Notes: generated from the sequence alone by a model not told the origin. DNA of 64,000 nucleotides from Phlebotomus papatasi (GCF_024763615.1 NC_077223.1:64232627-64296626), one strand, 5' to 3'; numbered from the stretch's first letter, positions 23,428 to 33,732 are shown. Translations and numbers: made by a program.

Positions 23428-24680
23428 TGTAGAGGGAGGTGGGGCTACATTGTTATACGACTTTTTCGCCTATTTCTAAATGAATCTGGTTCTTACAATT
23501 AGGGTGAGTGTGCCAAATTTCGGCATAGTTGCATATAAGCACCGAAATCCTAAGTTTGACATGCAATAATTTGAAGTCATACTGATATTTTTTGTTACTT
23601 CCTTTTCGGGAGGGTTGTGTGGAATCTTGAAAACTAGTTTATCATTTTTGTTTTCTTTAAATCACTTCCTAAAATATTGAAAAATTAATAAAAATATGGA
23701 CATTGCTTTGGGTAGTATTCCGGAAACTTTGAGTGAAATTCCGGCCACCTTTTTTCTTGCCACCTTTTGTAACGCAACGTATAGAAAATTTCAAAACGTC
23801 AAACGGAACGAGTTTAATATTTAGTTTAATACGTTTATATGACTCACAAGCCTTGAGATCTTCCGTGTAATTGGTCCTGAAGACCTGAAGAGTAGCATCT
23901 CAAATTTACGCACAGATTCCCGTAGCAATTTGCCTTCCTGAACTCTTCCAATGTCTTTTCCACATCATCTTTTTCATAGACGCGATGGTTTTTTTTTCTC
24001 TGGACATTATAGAAATCAGAAATTGAAAAAAAACACAAAATGAATAAGAAATTTAGGAAAGCAAAAGATGTTGCCGGAATAAGCAACACTACCTCACCGG
24101 AGAGACGCTCACAAAGTATATACTTTTTTACGCGAAATACAGGATCCAGCTGGGAAATTTCACCCGAAATTTAAAGATTGATTCACTATTAACATAAACA
24201 GAAACAATCTTTAATGAAAACTAATCAATTTTCATGAAAAACACCGAAGGAAAACCTTTTGTGCTTCACCAAAAATCATAAGACTGCTAGAAATACAATC
24301 GATCTGTCACATTTTTTGTGAGACTCTTTCCACACTGAGTTTTTACAACGCAATATAAATTCAAATTATACCTAAAATTTAACGGTCTTTGTGTTAATAC
24401 ATCCTAAAATAAATAAATATTTAAAACCAAAATGAATTCATTGACTATTCGAAGATTACATACATAATTTTAATTAATTTATTTGCATGGCCGAAATTAC
24501 ACTCAAAGTGGCCGAAATTAGAAGCTGGTCGAAATTTGGCACACTTCCTCTATATTTTATTTAGATCCACAATTATATTATCCATCCAAATTACAATATG
24601 TAAAACCCAGTTTCTACTAGAAATATGCGAAAAATCGTATAGTAATGTAGCTCAAAGTAGCCCCACCTGCCACTAGTAAT
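23428..24680. mobile_element. Family A-like MITE split by element N
   Basis: The left piece (23428-23500) starts GAGGGAGGTGGGGCTAC. The right piece (24551-24680) ends GTAGCCCCACCTGCC, its inverted partner. Between them sits a separate inverted-repeat element. The outer termini resemble family A (GGTGGGGC, GCCCCACC) but the core differs. Confidence 0.5.
23501..24550. mobile_element. Element N, 1.05 kb, inverted-repeat ends
   Basis: The left end reads AGGGTGAGTGTGCCAAATTT and the right end reads AAATTTGGCACACTTCCTCT, so termini of about 20-30 bp are inverted with a few mismatches. Inside, 'agtgaaattccggccacc' and 'gccgaaattacactcaaagtgg' form further inverted words. An 81-codon frame on the minus strand at 23844-24089 contains a hydrophobic start and no recognised domain. 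It is not called as a gene. Confidence 0.55.
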
Positions 24681-24764
24681 GGTTGTATTTGATATAGATT
24701 TAGAAGATTATCGTCCATAATTAATAACTCAGGTTGTATAATTCAAAACCAAACATGATGGGGA

Positions 24765-24895
24765 CATTTTGTATACATTCCAAACCACTTTTTAATTATT
24801 TTAGTTTAAGGTTCGAATATAAAATTTTAAGGTTTACAGAGTAAGCCTTACATGCTGTCGAATATATTGCAAAAAGGTGAAATTTTATAAACTTG
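24765..24895. repeat. Diverged direct repeat I, copy 3
   Basis: Contains 'ctttttaattattttagtttaaggttcg' and 'aaggtttacagagtaagcctta', matching copies 1 and 2 in order and orientation. It directly precedes the uncharacterised open frame at about 24944-25312. Confidence 0.5.
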
Positions 24896-25125
24896 AGCTT
24901 TGAATTTGGCAATAGGTTTCAAATAGACTAATGGAATCGTACATTGAAGAAAATTATATCATTTGCACAAATAATCCTATTTATAAATTTTAATCAAGTT
25001 GTCAGGAGCATTAAGGTTCTTACATCTTCGAGTACTCTTCAGATTTCCATTTTGATTCAAAACCAGAATAGTATTAGGAAATTCCATGTGAGAGACTCCA
25101 ACTTGAGCTTGTTCCAAAATCGTGA

Positions 25126-25312
25126 TATGTGGAAAGCAATCAGGGAACAGGGTATGGTGTGTAAGGTGGGCCAGAAATGGGAAATGAGGTTTTCAGACTT
25201 GGAGGATTATGGGATGAAAATTTGTGAAATCAATATTGAGTTTCCTCCATTGTGCCTTCAATGCAAACAAGACATCCGCTATTGTACGCCATGTGTCAAT
25301 GAGACAACTTAG
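25126..25312 (+). other. Uncharacterised Cys-rich open frame, possible exon
   Basis: A reading frame open from about 24944 to a stop at 25312. The first in-frame ATG with ordinary composition is at about 25126 (MWKAIREQG). The last part contains CLQCKQ, YCTPCVNE, two CxxC pairs, and is less AT-rich than the surroundings. I do not recognise a family. It lies inside an intron of the channel gene, about 185 bp upstream of the pore exon. It could be a lineage-specific nested gene piece, an alternative exon or a chance frame. Confidence 0.25.
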
Positions 25313-25497
25313 ATGTTTGCCAAAGAGGTGTACATCTTGATTAAGCTCCATCATTTTGGGGGGTGTTGGGATGCGGGGTAGACGTAAACCTCAAGCAAAT
25401 TGCACAGTACACCATATATCCGGGGCATAGAATTCCACAAGTGTTGATAATTAATTGATGTTCCATTATTTGCCTGGGGGGGCAATGTGTCTTGCAG

Positions 25498-26321
25498 AGT
25501 GGCTCGGAGATCGGGATACTCATCATCAAGCGCATCTCGGGCTCGTCCTAGTGGCAAATGGACATTTGTTTTTGATCCAGCCGGGCGGCTATGCTACTAC
25601 TGGTCCATGGTCGTATCCATGGCATTTCTATACAACTTCTGGGTCATCATCTATCGCTTCGCCTTTCAGGAGATCAATGTAGAATCCATTGTGGTATGGT
25701 TCTGCCTGGACTATTTTTCCGATTTTTTATACCTCGTCGATATCTTGTTCCACTTTCGCACGGGATACCTGGAGGATGGTGTCCTACAGACGGATTCGAC
25801 AAAATTGCGACAGCACTACATGAACTCAACGACATTTTATATCGATTGCCTTTGTTTGTTGCCGTTAGATTTTTTATACTTATCCATCGGATTTAACTCG
25901 ATTCTGCGATCATTCCGTCTTGTAAAGATCTATCGGTTCTGGGCATTTATGGATCGCACGGAGCGACATACAAACTACCCGAACCTATTTAGATCAACAT
26001 CGCTCATACACTATCTCCTCGTGATATTCCACTGGAATGGATGCCTCTACCACATCATCTACAAGAACAATGGGTTCGGATCGAAAAATTGGGTATACCA
26101 CGATTCGGAGTCTGCAGATGTTGTGAAGCAGTATCTTCAGAGTTACTATTGGTGTACACTGGCACTAACGACCATTGGCGACTTGCCAAGACCGCGTTCC
26201 AAAGCCGAGTACGTGTTTGTCATCGTTCAATTGCTCTTCGGATTGATGCTATTCGCCACGGTGCTGGGACATGTTGCCAATATCGTGACATCAGTAAGTG
26301 CAGCCAGGAAGGAGTTTCAGG
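25498..26321 (+). CDS. Cngl: Cngl-type CNG channel, exon with S1-S6 and pore
   Basis: This exon encodes the whole membrane core of a cyclic-nucleotide-gated cation channel of the plasma membrane. After KWTFVFDPAGR come S1 (YYWSMVVSMAFLYNFWVI), S2 (WFCLDYFSDFLYLVDILF), S3 (FYIDCLCLLPLDFLYL), S4 (ILRSFRLVKIYRFWAFMDR, spaced Arg/Lys), S5 (IHYLLVIFHWNGCLYHII), the pore loop YYWCTLALTTIGDLP and S6 up to ATVLGHVANIVTSVSAARK. The pattern matches insect Cngl proteins as I remember them. The selectivity-filter acid is Asp in TIGD, where vertebrate CNGA subunits have TIGE. Acceptor CTTGCAG before 25498 and donor GGTAAG (GT at 26322) frame 1 nt, 274 codons and 1 nt. A second GTAAGT at about 26293 could be a cryptic donor. 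Confidence 0.96.
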
Positions 26322-26657
26322 GTAAGTACATATATCATAATTTTATCAAATTCCTCTTGCGCTCAGTGTTACCATTTCCCGTGTATCCCGTGTGGTCTCC
26401 TCATTTACAAATTACCCGAAACTGGGAAAAGACACCGGAAAAAATACAGTGAGAAACCCGAGGTATGGGAGGGTGAGGGGATGTGTGGGAACGTGGTAAA
26501 AATACTAATTTCGAAATTGGTCATTGTCAGAAAGGAGATGAAATAAAAACTTGTGGACAAGATGGAAAGCCTAACGAGTCGTCATTAGCAGTTGGCAAAA
26601 AGATGTTCACAAACGCCATATGGTACAACGGATACAATGCTATAAGGATAATGAATA

Positions 26658-26702
26658 CACTGAAAAAAATATGGGTACCCTCCCGGGTAAAATGGTTATA
26701 CC
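26658..26702 (+). repeat. Left terminal and subterminal inverted repeats
   Basis: Terminal repeat 26658-26672, then the subterminal 16-mer at 26687-26702, which is about 30 bp from the end. The matching 16-mer on the right lies about 97 bp from its end, so spacing is asymmetrical. Likely binding sites for the element's own proteins. Confidence 0.7.
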
Positions 26703-28643
26703 AGCAAAAGGTTCCCATACATTAGTGGGACATATTATTTTAAACGACAAGCAATTCACTTCAATAGACTAAATTTTGACTACAGCTGACAAAATCTAAA
26801 AAATTTCTACTTGTGAAACATATAACCCCAGCCAATAAAGTAATTTTGCTTTTCCTGGTATATTAAAATGACTCTGAACGCCAAAAAATGTAAATTTAGT
26901 TCTACCAGTAATATAGTTGTCTTGTCTAGGTAAACTATTTAACCTCATGGGTCTTTTATGCGTTTATGGTATAATGTTATACTTCCAGGGTAATGTGTTT
27001 GACTCAGAAAGGAAAATGTGTATGGTTCTCTCTTTCACACAAGACGAATAACAGTTGTCTCTTTCATTTTTTCACGGTCATCATGAGATGTGACATTAAT
27101 GTGGCGTCAGTTTGAATTTGGCATGTGAATTGTGCGAAAAGAAAACCTTGTGAAAATGGATTTTCTGAATAAATTGCTCGGGAAATTGCAATTTTTAGAG
27201 CTTTATGACGTGTTTAAAGGTAAGTTAATATCCCATTTATACAATCTACTACTGAAAATTCAATAGAATCCATGTGAAACCGATTAAAAAAACTATTATT
27301 TTTTTGTTTTTCTTGTCATTTTAGAAGAAGAATACACTTCCCAGGAAAGTTTCCAGTGCATTACATACGACGGATTGAAAACAGTGATAAAGAAAAGCGG
27401 TCATAGAGATATATTCTGGGCAAAGTTACAGACATTGAAGAAGGTAAAAATGCTTTCCGGAAAGGGTCACATAACCTCAAAAACACCAAAACACTATGTT
27501 CTTGATTTTCTTGGCCTGCAAACCTGATGGCAGGGAATGCTTTATATTCGCAGCGTTTTGCTTGTTAGTGACAGCCAGTGTATACAGGAAACCAAGGGTG
27601 TAGCAAGGGTTTTTGTAAGAGGGGGCCAATTTCAAAATTATTTGAGAATATTTTGTGGAGCCAACTCGTAATTCTAGGGCAAAGAACCAAGTGTTTTCAT
27701 GAAAAAAATCTAAAATATCCACTTTCAAGCAATTTTTATGAATTTCAACCACTTGAAAAATCAATAAAATCATTTACTGGGACGTTTTGGATAAATACCA
27801 CTTGGGAACTGTTGTTTGGGGGAATTTTGTTCTTTGAAACATTACTTCAAACGGTTTTAAGGAAATTAGCGATGTCTTCCATTTTATTTTATTTTATTTT
27901 TTTGTAGGAGGACCCTGGCTTGGATCTCATTGGCGAGGACATTGAGAATGCCTCCACAGAAAGTCAAACTGCCACAGAATGCGTAAACCTATTTTTTTCT
28001 CAATCAGAAGGCGCACAATCGAATTTTCTGATTCCTGATGACTCTAATACATCTAATACTACAATGAAGCAACTTTTATCAACCACCGAAGGTCAGATGA
28101 TAAAACGCATCTACGATAATGGAAAAGGAGAGCTTGAGGTGAAACAGAGAGTATCTATATCGGAGTTCTTCATCGCAAGAGAATTTGAGAATCCAGGTTG
28201 CCCAAAAACGTTCACAATTGACGTTAAACGTTTCATACAGATGCGAGAGGAAATTAATTGTGAGTTTCCAACTCTGGATAAAAAACTTTTTTTCGTTCCG
28301 TATGAGAAGGAGACCAAAACTTTTGCAAAAGGGCACCTGTACAAGGCGTTTAATAATTTTAAACGCAATATGGGGCTGACAAAGCCTAGAAAAAAGGGAA
28401 CAGCTACTGATGTGTCCAGCGACCACGATGCAAGTGATGCCCACGATTTTGTAAAGAATCATTTTCAGCCGGAAGCTAATGTTAAGAAGTTCTGGACAGC
28501 CTCACGCGCGGAGAGATTGGAAGGTCTAGGAACTTGTCGTGAATACGTTACTGAATACCCTATTTTGAGCACAGTGAAAGGGTATGAATATTTCTTAGAA
28601 GATTTCGAAGAAGAGTTCCCGGAGCATCACAGTTTCATAGAGA

Positions 28644-28653
28644 ATTGGATTGG
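28644..28653 (+). repeat. 5-bp tandem duplication that breaks gene 1
   Basis: ATTGG occurs twice without a gap. The frame entering from the left runs into a stop at 28661-28663; the frame leaving to the right is offset. A single copy of the pentamer would read ENWSKINKEL without interruption. This looks like a footprint-like or slippage mutation. Confidence 0.85.
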
Positions 28654-28993
28654 AGCAAGATAAACAAGGAACTCACAGCGTATGGATTGTCAAAAAATGA
28701 ACGTTACTTCAAAAATCTTCAAAAAGAGGTACACGAAGAGCTCATGGGACTTCATGTGTTGGGTTTCCATCTAGGTATGTTCTATAGTTCTTTTTATCAA
28801 AAACCTCAATGTAAATTAATGTTAGTTGTATTGTAGCCATGTCATCCTACACATCATGTGAAACGAATCCTGACGGAACCAAGAGAAAGCGCAATAAGTG
28901 CACAAAACAGGAAGTTTTGAATGCGCTCTTCATTTATACAAGGGTATGTATTATTAAAACATTTACGATATTAATTTATAAGATCATTTTGTT

Positions 28994-29247
28994 ATATCGA
29001 CGGCTCTATTCCATACTATGCTAAGTCGACTTAGCCTTTTATTAATCTGAGAAATATGTTGTTCCTGGGACTGAGATCTACAACTGGTGAAAATTTGTTG
29101 GTCATCCGACGCCGACGTCCGGTTAACGAGATATTCCATTTTTCCAAAAAAAAATTACACAAACAGCATAGGAAATCGCCAACTACAAATGGCTCCTGAA
29201 ATGTTGTCATTTTGAGATAGCATAGTATAGAATGGAAGCGTCGATAT
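28994..29247. mobile_element. MITE inside an intron of transposon gene 1
   Basis: The left end reads ATATCGACGGCTCTATTCC then ATACTATGCT. The right end reads AGCATAGTATAGAATGG then AAGCGTCGATAT, its inverted partner with a few mismatches, about 254 bp in total. It sits in the fourth intron (28944-29477), so splicing would remove it from the message. Confidence 0.65.
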
Positions 29248-29814
29248 ACTTTTGGGCATAATTTGTTCAATTCTGAGATAATTCTGTAAGTTGTATAATG
29301 ATGATCATATAATTGTCCTATTGAAGATTATTATTTTCAGACATTTAAACTCCTTATATTTTTTTACTGGACTTCATATTCTTAGGAATTTATTTTTGTG
29401 CTTATCTTTTAATGTCTAATTTTTCCTAGCTAATATCTCTTATAATCTTAGCTTATTTTTTTCCTTTTTCACTTTAGGACAATCGCCTTCTTTTGGAGGA
29501 AGTAGCCAAATATTTCTCGAAACGAGATAAAGCACCGATTTTGGCATTCGTTGGTAAGAGTAAGTTGAACCTCTCAGAATTCTACGTTGCAGTCGACAAG
29601 GACGTTTTGTACTCGTTTGAAAACGTGAACCAGACATTAGATGCCTACATGAAAATATGCATAATTTGCAAGAAGACGTATCCAGTAGTTACTGCGCCTG
29701 TATGGACCTATATTCAAAAGTATGTGTTTCAGATTGATGATTCTTCTGACAAGTTTTTGTCTGTTTTTGATCTTCACAACAAGATAACCGTTTTCATTGA
29801 ACACGAAAACAGTG

Positions 29815-32177
29815 ATGATGAATAAAATCAAATGTTGTTTTTGTCAGAAGGATCTCTGCTGGGTAGGATGGAAGAAACACATAAATATCATACACAAACA
29901 TGAAAAGATACTCAAATGCACCTATTGTGACCCTTTTAGAACGTTTTCGCGTTCAAATAAAAAATCTTTTATTTCTCACATGGCGAAACACTCCTTAACA
30001 CTAGAAAAGAATACCATTGAAGAAAACGCTGTGATTCAGAGAGAAATGAGACAAGAGTTGTCATTGATTGACCCACATGATGTACAAAATAATCAAAAAG
30101 AAAATCATCCAATCACAGAAACATACGAATACCTTATTGAGCAATTCAAAGAAGACATTTCACAAGAAAATATCAGTTTTTCAAAAAAATTACACAGCAA
30201 AACAACTGTTTCTGAAAAATCAATACAAGAATTTGTTAACATTTTTATAGAATATTTAGAAGTGAATATATTTACAAAAGGAAGAGCTATTGTCCAAAAA
30301 TTTCCTCACGCAGCTTCAATTGTTTTTGATATTATGCAAAATTCTTTGAATGATATTAGAACAACATATAAAAGAAAACAAATTTTAAAACAGAGTGAAA
30401 TATCCATTCCCTATCAGTCCATACCAATTTCTTCTGAATTGAAAATTAAGAAATGCAAAAAAAGTCAGACATTGCAACTAGTTGAAAAAACATCTGTTTA
30501 CTTTTCAGTTCGAGAAATTTTTGAAAAAACTTTAAATATGTCTTCCTTACGTATGATATATTGGAATATGTTGCAAATTTAAAATTTGATAAGTTCATGA
30601 CAAATATCATGCAAACTGAATATTGGGCAAATGTAATTCAAAATTATTGTGAGACAGATATTGTACTCCCTCTATATCTTTATTTTGATGAATTTAATGT
30701 GAATAATCAATACGGATCTAGATCGAAAAAACAAAAATTAGGTGCTCTTTACTGCTCTCTAGCATGTCTTCCGAAGCAATATTTATCAAAACTTGATCAT
30801 ATTCATCTGCTAATGTTATTTAATTCTTTAGACATGAAAAGGCATCAAGACAAATTGTTTATTAACGTAATAGATGAATTAAAAACACTTCAAAATTCCC
30901 CATTGATTATTCAAGGCCAAAAAATTTTTATAATAGTCGTAGGTATACTTGGTGACAATAAGGGCTTAAACCAAATACTTGGTTTTGTTGATAACTTTTC
31001 TAAGGCAAATTTCTACTGCAGAATCTGCAAAGTTCCAAATCAAGATGCAAAGAACATGATATACGAACATGAAGCCCTACTCCGAAACAAACAGAATTAT
31101 GAATATGACAATTTATTGAAAAACCAAAAACTTACAGGTATTAAAAAAGAATGCATCTTTAATCATTTAAATTTCTTTCACGCAGTAGAAAATTACGTTG
31201 TCGATCTTTTTCACGATTTCTTTGAAGGAGTAGTAGGAACGGAAATAGCCCTTGTATTAGAACATTTCATATATAATAAGAAATATTTCACATTAAATAT
31301 ATTAAACTCACGCCTTTCTTCTTTCGATTTTGGAAAATATGACAGAGTCAATAAACCGCAACCAATTTCTAGAGAGAATCTTAAAACAGAGCGTAAATTG
31401 CACTATTCCGGATCAGAAATGATGTGGATCTGTAAAGCATTACCGATAATTATAGCAGAATTTATTCCAGAAGATGATGTCAATTACTCTTGTCTTTTTC
31501 AACTGATTCGTATTGTTGAAATTTCATTAAAAAGAACCGTATCAGAAACCTTAATTGAAGATTTGACAAATTTAATTGCTGAACATCACCGGAACTTTAT
31601 AAATTTATACGCGCCCCTCAGGCCAAAGCATCATATAATCACTCATTATCCCACAATAATGAAACGTTTTGGTCCAGTCATTAACATGTGGACTATAAGA
31701 TTCGAAGGAAAACACCGAGTTTTAAAAAACATGACTGTAAGTTGTTATTCCCGACGCGATATTTGCAAAACTGTTGCAAATAGATATTTAATAGACAATT
31801 TACATTCTAAAAAAATTACGTTTGGAAAAAAAATGAAAATTAGTACAAGCACTGCTCAAAAATATGGAGTGAATGAAAACTCAAAATTTGTTACATGGGT
31901 CCAAGTGATTGAAAAAATCCAAATTAATAATATTTTGTGTTTTTACGATGATAACGAAGTTGACCCCCTATTTTTTAAAGTAAAAGCTATATTAATTGAT
32001 AAGCAAAATTATATTTATTTCCTATTAAATAAATATAACACCAAGTATTTTGATGAAATGGCTAATGCCTATATTGTTGAAAAAACAAATACAACTGAAT
32101 TAAAAAAGTATAATCAAATGGAGGATTTAGATGTCAAAAATATAACTGAAATTAATAATATTAACTATGTGATTTAG
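29815..32177 (+). pseudogene. Transposon gene 2: zinc-finger DDE-type transposase
   Basis: Intronless, about 785 codons if intact. Either ATG at 29815 or 29818 gives a start overlapping the gene 1 stop. The N terminus carries a C2H2-type finger (CCFCQKDL...KKHINIIH) and a second CxxC/HxxxH unit (CTYC...SHMAKH). An acidic/Ser-rich spacer follows, then the transposase core in the other frame: YFDEFNVNN (first D, codon at 30687), GDNKGLNQILGF (second D, 30954), zinc knuckle YCRICK (31017), DLFHDFFEGVVG (31203), and RFEGKHR (candidate Glu, 31704). The order resembles the TNP2-type core of CMC elements. The first part is open to 30582 and the second from about 30549 to the TAG at 32175; one base-type frame change around 30541-30557 separates them. 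It could be a real lesion or a read error. AT-rich codon use differs from the channel exons. Confidence 0.82.
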
Positions 32178-32217
32178 TATATTAAAACAAATATGTGCAA
32201 ATGAATTTATGAGAAAA

Positions 32218-32223
32218 AATAAA
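32218..32223 (+). terminator. Poly(A) signal of the transposon transcript
   Basis: AATAAA about 40 bp after the transposase stop, followed by a T-rich and GT-containing stretch. It would serve the transposase message, and perhaps a shared two-gene message. Confidence 0.55.
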
Positions 32224-32474
32224 AATTTATTTTCCGTTAAATTATTGTTTTATTTTGGTAATATATTGTACAGAAAACGTATATCGCATTGTTTCTATAC
32301 GGTAAATCGGTATACCAGGAAGAAATAATAGATTTTACAAATACAGTGATTCACATTACTGGTGCCAACAAAGTATTGCTTGCACATGGTATAACATAAT
32401 ACCAAAGAATGTTTTCTCAGTTAAAAAAAATTACCAAGAGTGTCAAATGATTGGTTAAAGTGTTTTCCTTTAGC

Positions 32475-32587
32475 GGTATAACCATTTTACTATAGCCGGC
32501 TAACTGTTATACAAGGACTAAAAGCGTTATTCATAATACCAGAGCAGACTGAATTTTAGTCATGCTCGGTTATATTTTTTTTCAGTG
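32475..32587 (+). repeat. Right subterminal and terminal inverted repeats
   Basis: GGTATAACCATTTTAC at 32475-32490 is the perfect inverse of the left 16-mer. The terminal ATATTTTTTTTCAGTG ends at 32587, next to TA. Several 'ggtataac'-like words recur between 32280 and 32480 and may be extra protein-binding repeats. Confidence 0.7.
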
Positions 32588-32589
32588 TA

Positions 32590-33523
32590 GACTCTGAAGT
32601 TGTACATCTACTAATAGTATATAACCATTCAGCACTAACATTTAGCCTTCCATGTGCAAACATTCAAGCTTGAAATAATATTTCAGAGTGCACCTCAGAC
32701 TCTACTCAAACTCATGGTTAGGAAGAACATACCCCTTGCCCCTTCCCAACATTCACTTACAACACAAAGAGCGGTGCTTGTAGAAAAATTTTCTACCCTT
32801 ATGATAAATGATGCAATAAGGGAGAATGAAATTATTCTAATATCTCACATTATTGTGTAAGTAGATACTTTCTATTTAGAGGATAACATCAAAGGTTCTA
32901 ATATGTCAACTTGAAAGCGACATTCTTTTTGAGTATATCATTTTTTATCACTTTTTCCAACCCCTACCCGCAAACTCTGCTTTTGTTTTGCATACCAACA
33001 ACCCCAACTCTATATATCTTTTCATTTCTTACCTCAATTCCCCATATATTTTATACTGAAAAATATTTTTCGCAACATCGCAAATGGGAAGACATTTACA
33101 GGGGCAATTTTAACAGATTTGTTCAAATATTTATAATAATTTTTTTATTAAAGGATTTTTTTTAAAACAAGGTTTCCACAATTCTTTTTTCTCCCTCTTT
33201 TTGTGGGGTTGACAAAAATGAAATTTTCTTTTTTACTTTTTTTGGAAGTACCGTTTAAGCATGGGGTAGCAACAAAGGAATAACAGTGGCGGAAAGTATT
33301 TCATTAAACATGATGAATAAATGCAACACAATGCGATAAAGACTTCATTAAATATTTCAATATGATACAATAAATTACCATAAACTTACAAGAAACATTA
33401 GTCTTAAATTCGAAGATACACACAGCTTGAAAGAGATAGCAAGCTTTAAGAATAGCTTGAACTTACGAAATAGAGCATTCAATATTTTCTTCGCACGGTT
33501 TTTTGAGTATTATAGGGTTGAAG
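32590..33523 (+). other. Intron sequence, nothing assigned
   Basis: AT-rich noncoding sequence right of the transposon. Short frames at 32654-32860 and 32911-33165 show no motifs. Confidence 0.4.
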
Positions 33524-33732
33524 GAACATCTATTGGCACTTTAAGAAATCGTATCCTGACCTATTTTGTATCATTTGGGATATGATATTTGAACACCTAT
33601 CCTTATAGGATATGGTATATTAATTAAAAAAAAAGTAGTTGGTAATTACTATTAGATACATTAAATAAAATTCAGTATTTTGAAGAAATTGCCAGTAAGT
33701 GTTTCCAGCCGAACAGGTGTCCCTTCGACCCT
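33524..33732. mobile_element. MITE, family B copy 1 (uninterrupted)
   Basis: Begins AGGGTTGAAGGAACATCTAT and ends GTCCCTTCGACCCTA, with partly inverted termini. Its middle ('ggtatattaatta...attagatacatt') is the empty-site equivalent of the split copy at 38469-40516. Confidence 0.6.

Larger units (their letters stand above)
27156..29825 (+). pseudogene. Transposon gene 1: accessory protein with SAM-like start
   Basis: Five exons with consensus GT-AG borders fit together: 27156-27219, 27325-27443, 27908-28774, 28837-28943, 29478-29825. The spliced length is 1505 nt; removing a 5-bp tandem duplication (28644-28653, ATTGG twice) gives 1500 nt, a continuous frame of 499 residues. ATG at 27156 starts MDFLNKLLGKLQFLELYDVF. 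The first 60 residues have the pattern of a SAM-like helical domain (L..Y..F, then TVIKKSGHRDIFWAKL). The middle part is acidic and Ser/Thr-rich, followed by a predicted globular region (KTFTIDVKRF, FNNFKRNMG). No catalytic motif is visible. As in two-component transposons, it may be a DNA-binding or regulatory partner of the transposase encoded next. The duplication shifts the frame, which ends at 28663. Confidence 0.75.
26658..32587 (+). mobile_element. CMC-like two-gene DNA transposon, 5.93 kb
   Basis: The left end begins CACTGAAAAAAATAT (26658) and the right end is its reverse complement with one extra A (ending CAGTG at 32587). Both ends are flanked by TA (26656-26657, 32588-32589), as for a 2-bp target duplication. 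A perfect 16-bp inner inverted repeat, GTAAAATGGTTATACC, occurs at 26687-26702 and inverted at 32475-32490. Inside are an intron-containing accessory gene (27156-29825) and a transposase gene (29815-32177), both on the plus strand, followed by a poly(A) signal. CACTG ends, a transposase with TNP2-like layout and a two-protein organisation reminiscent of plant En/Spm TnpA and TnpD point to the CMC superfamily; that placement is inference. It sits in a host intron in the sense direction. Two frame-breaking lesions suggest the copy is dead or nearly so. Confidence 0.85.

Noticed and set aside
26293..26300. Early donor in the pore exon (TCAGTAAGTG)
   Set aside because: Using it would drop the SAARKEFQ segment conserved before the C-linker and would break phase with the exon at 62629. 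The donor at 26322 fits better.
28079..28462. Minus-strand frames at 28.1-28.5 kb
   Set aside because: Shadows of the transposon gene 1 exon on the plus strand.
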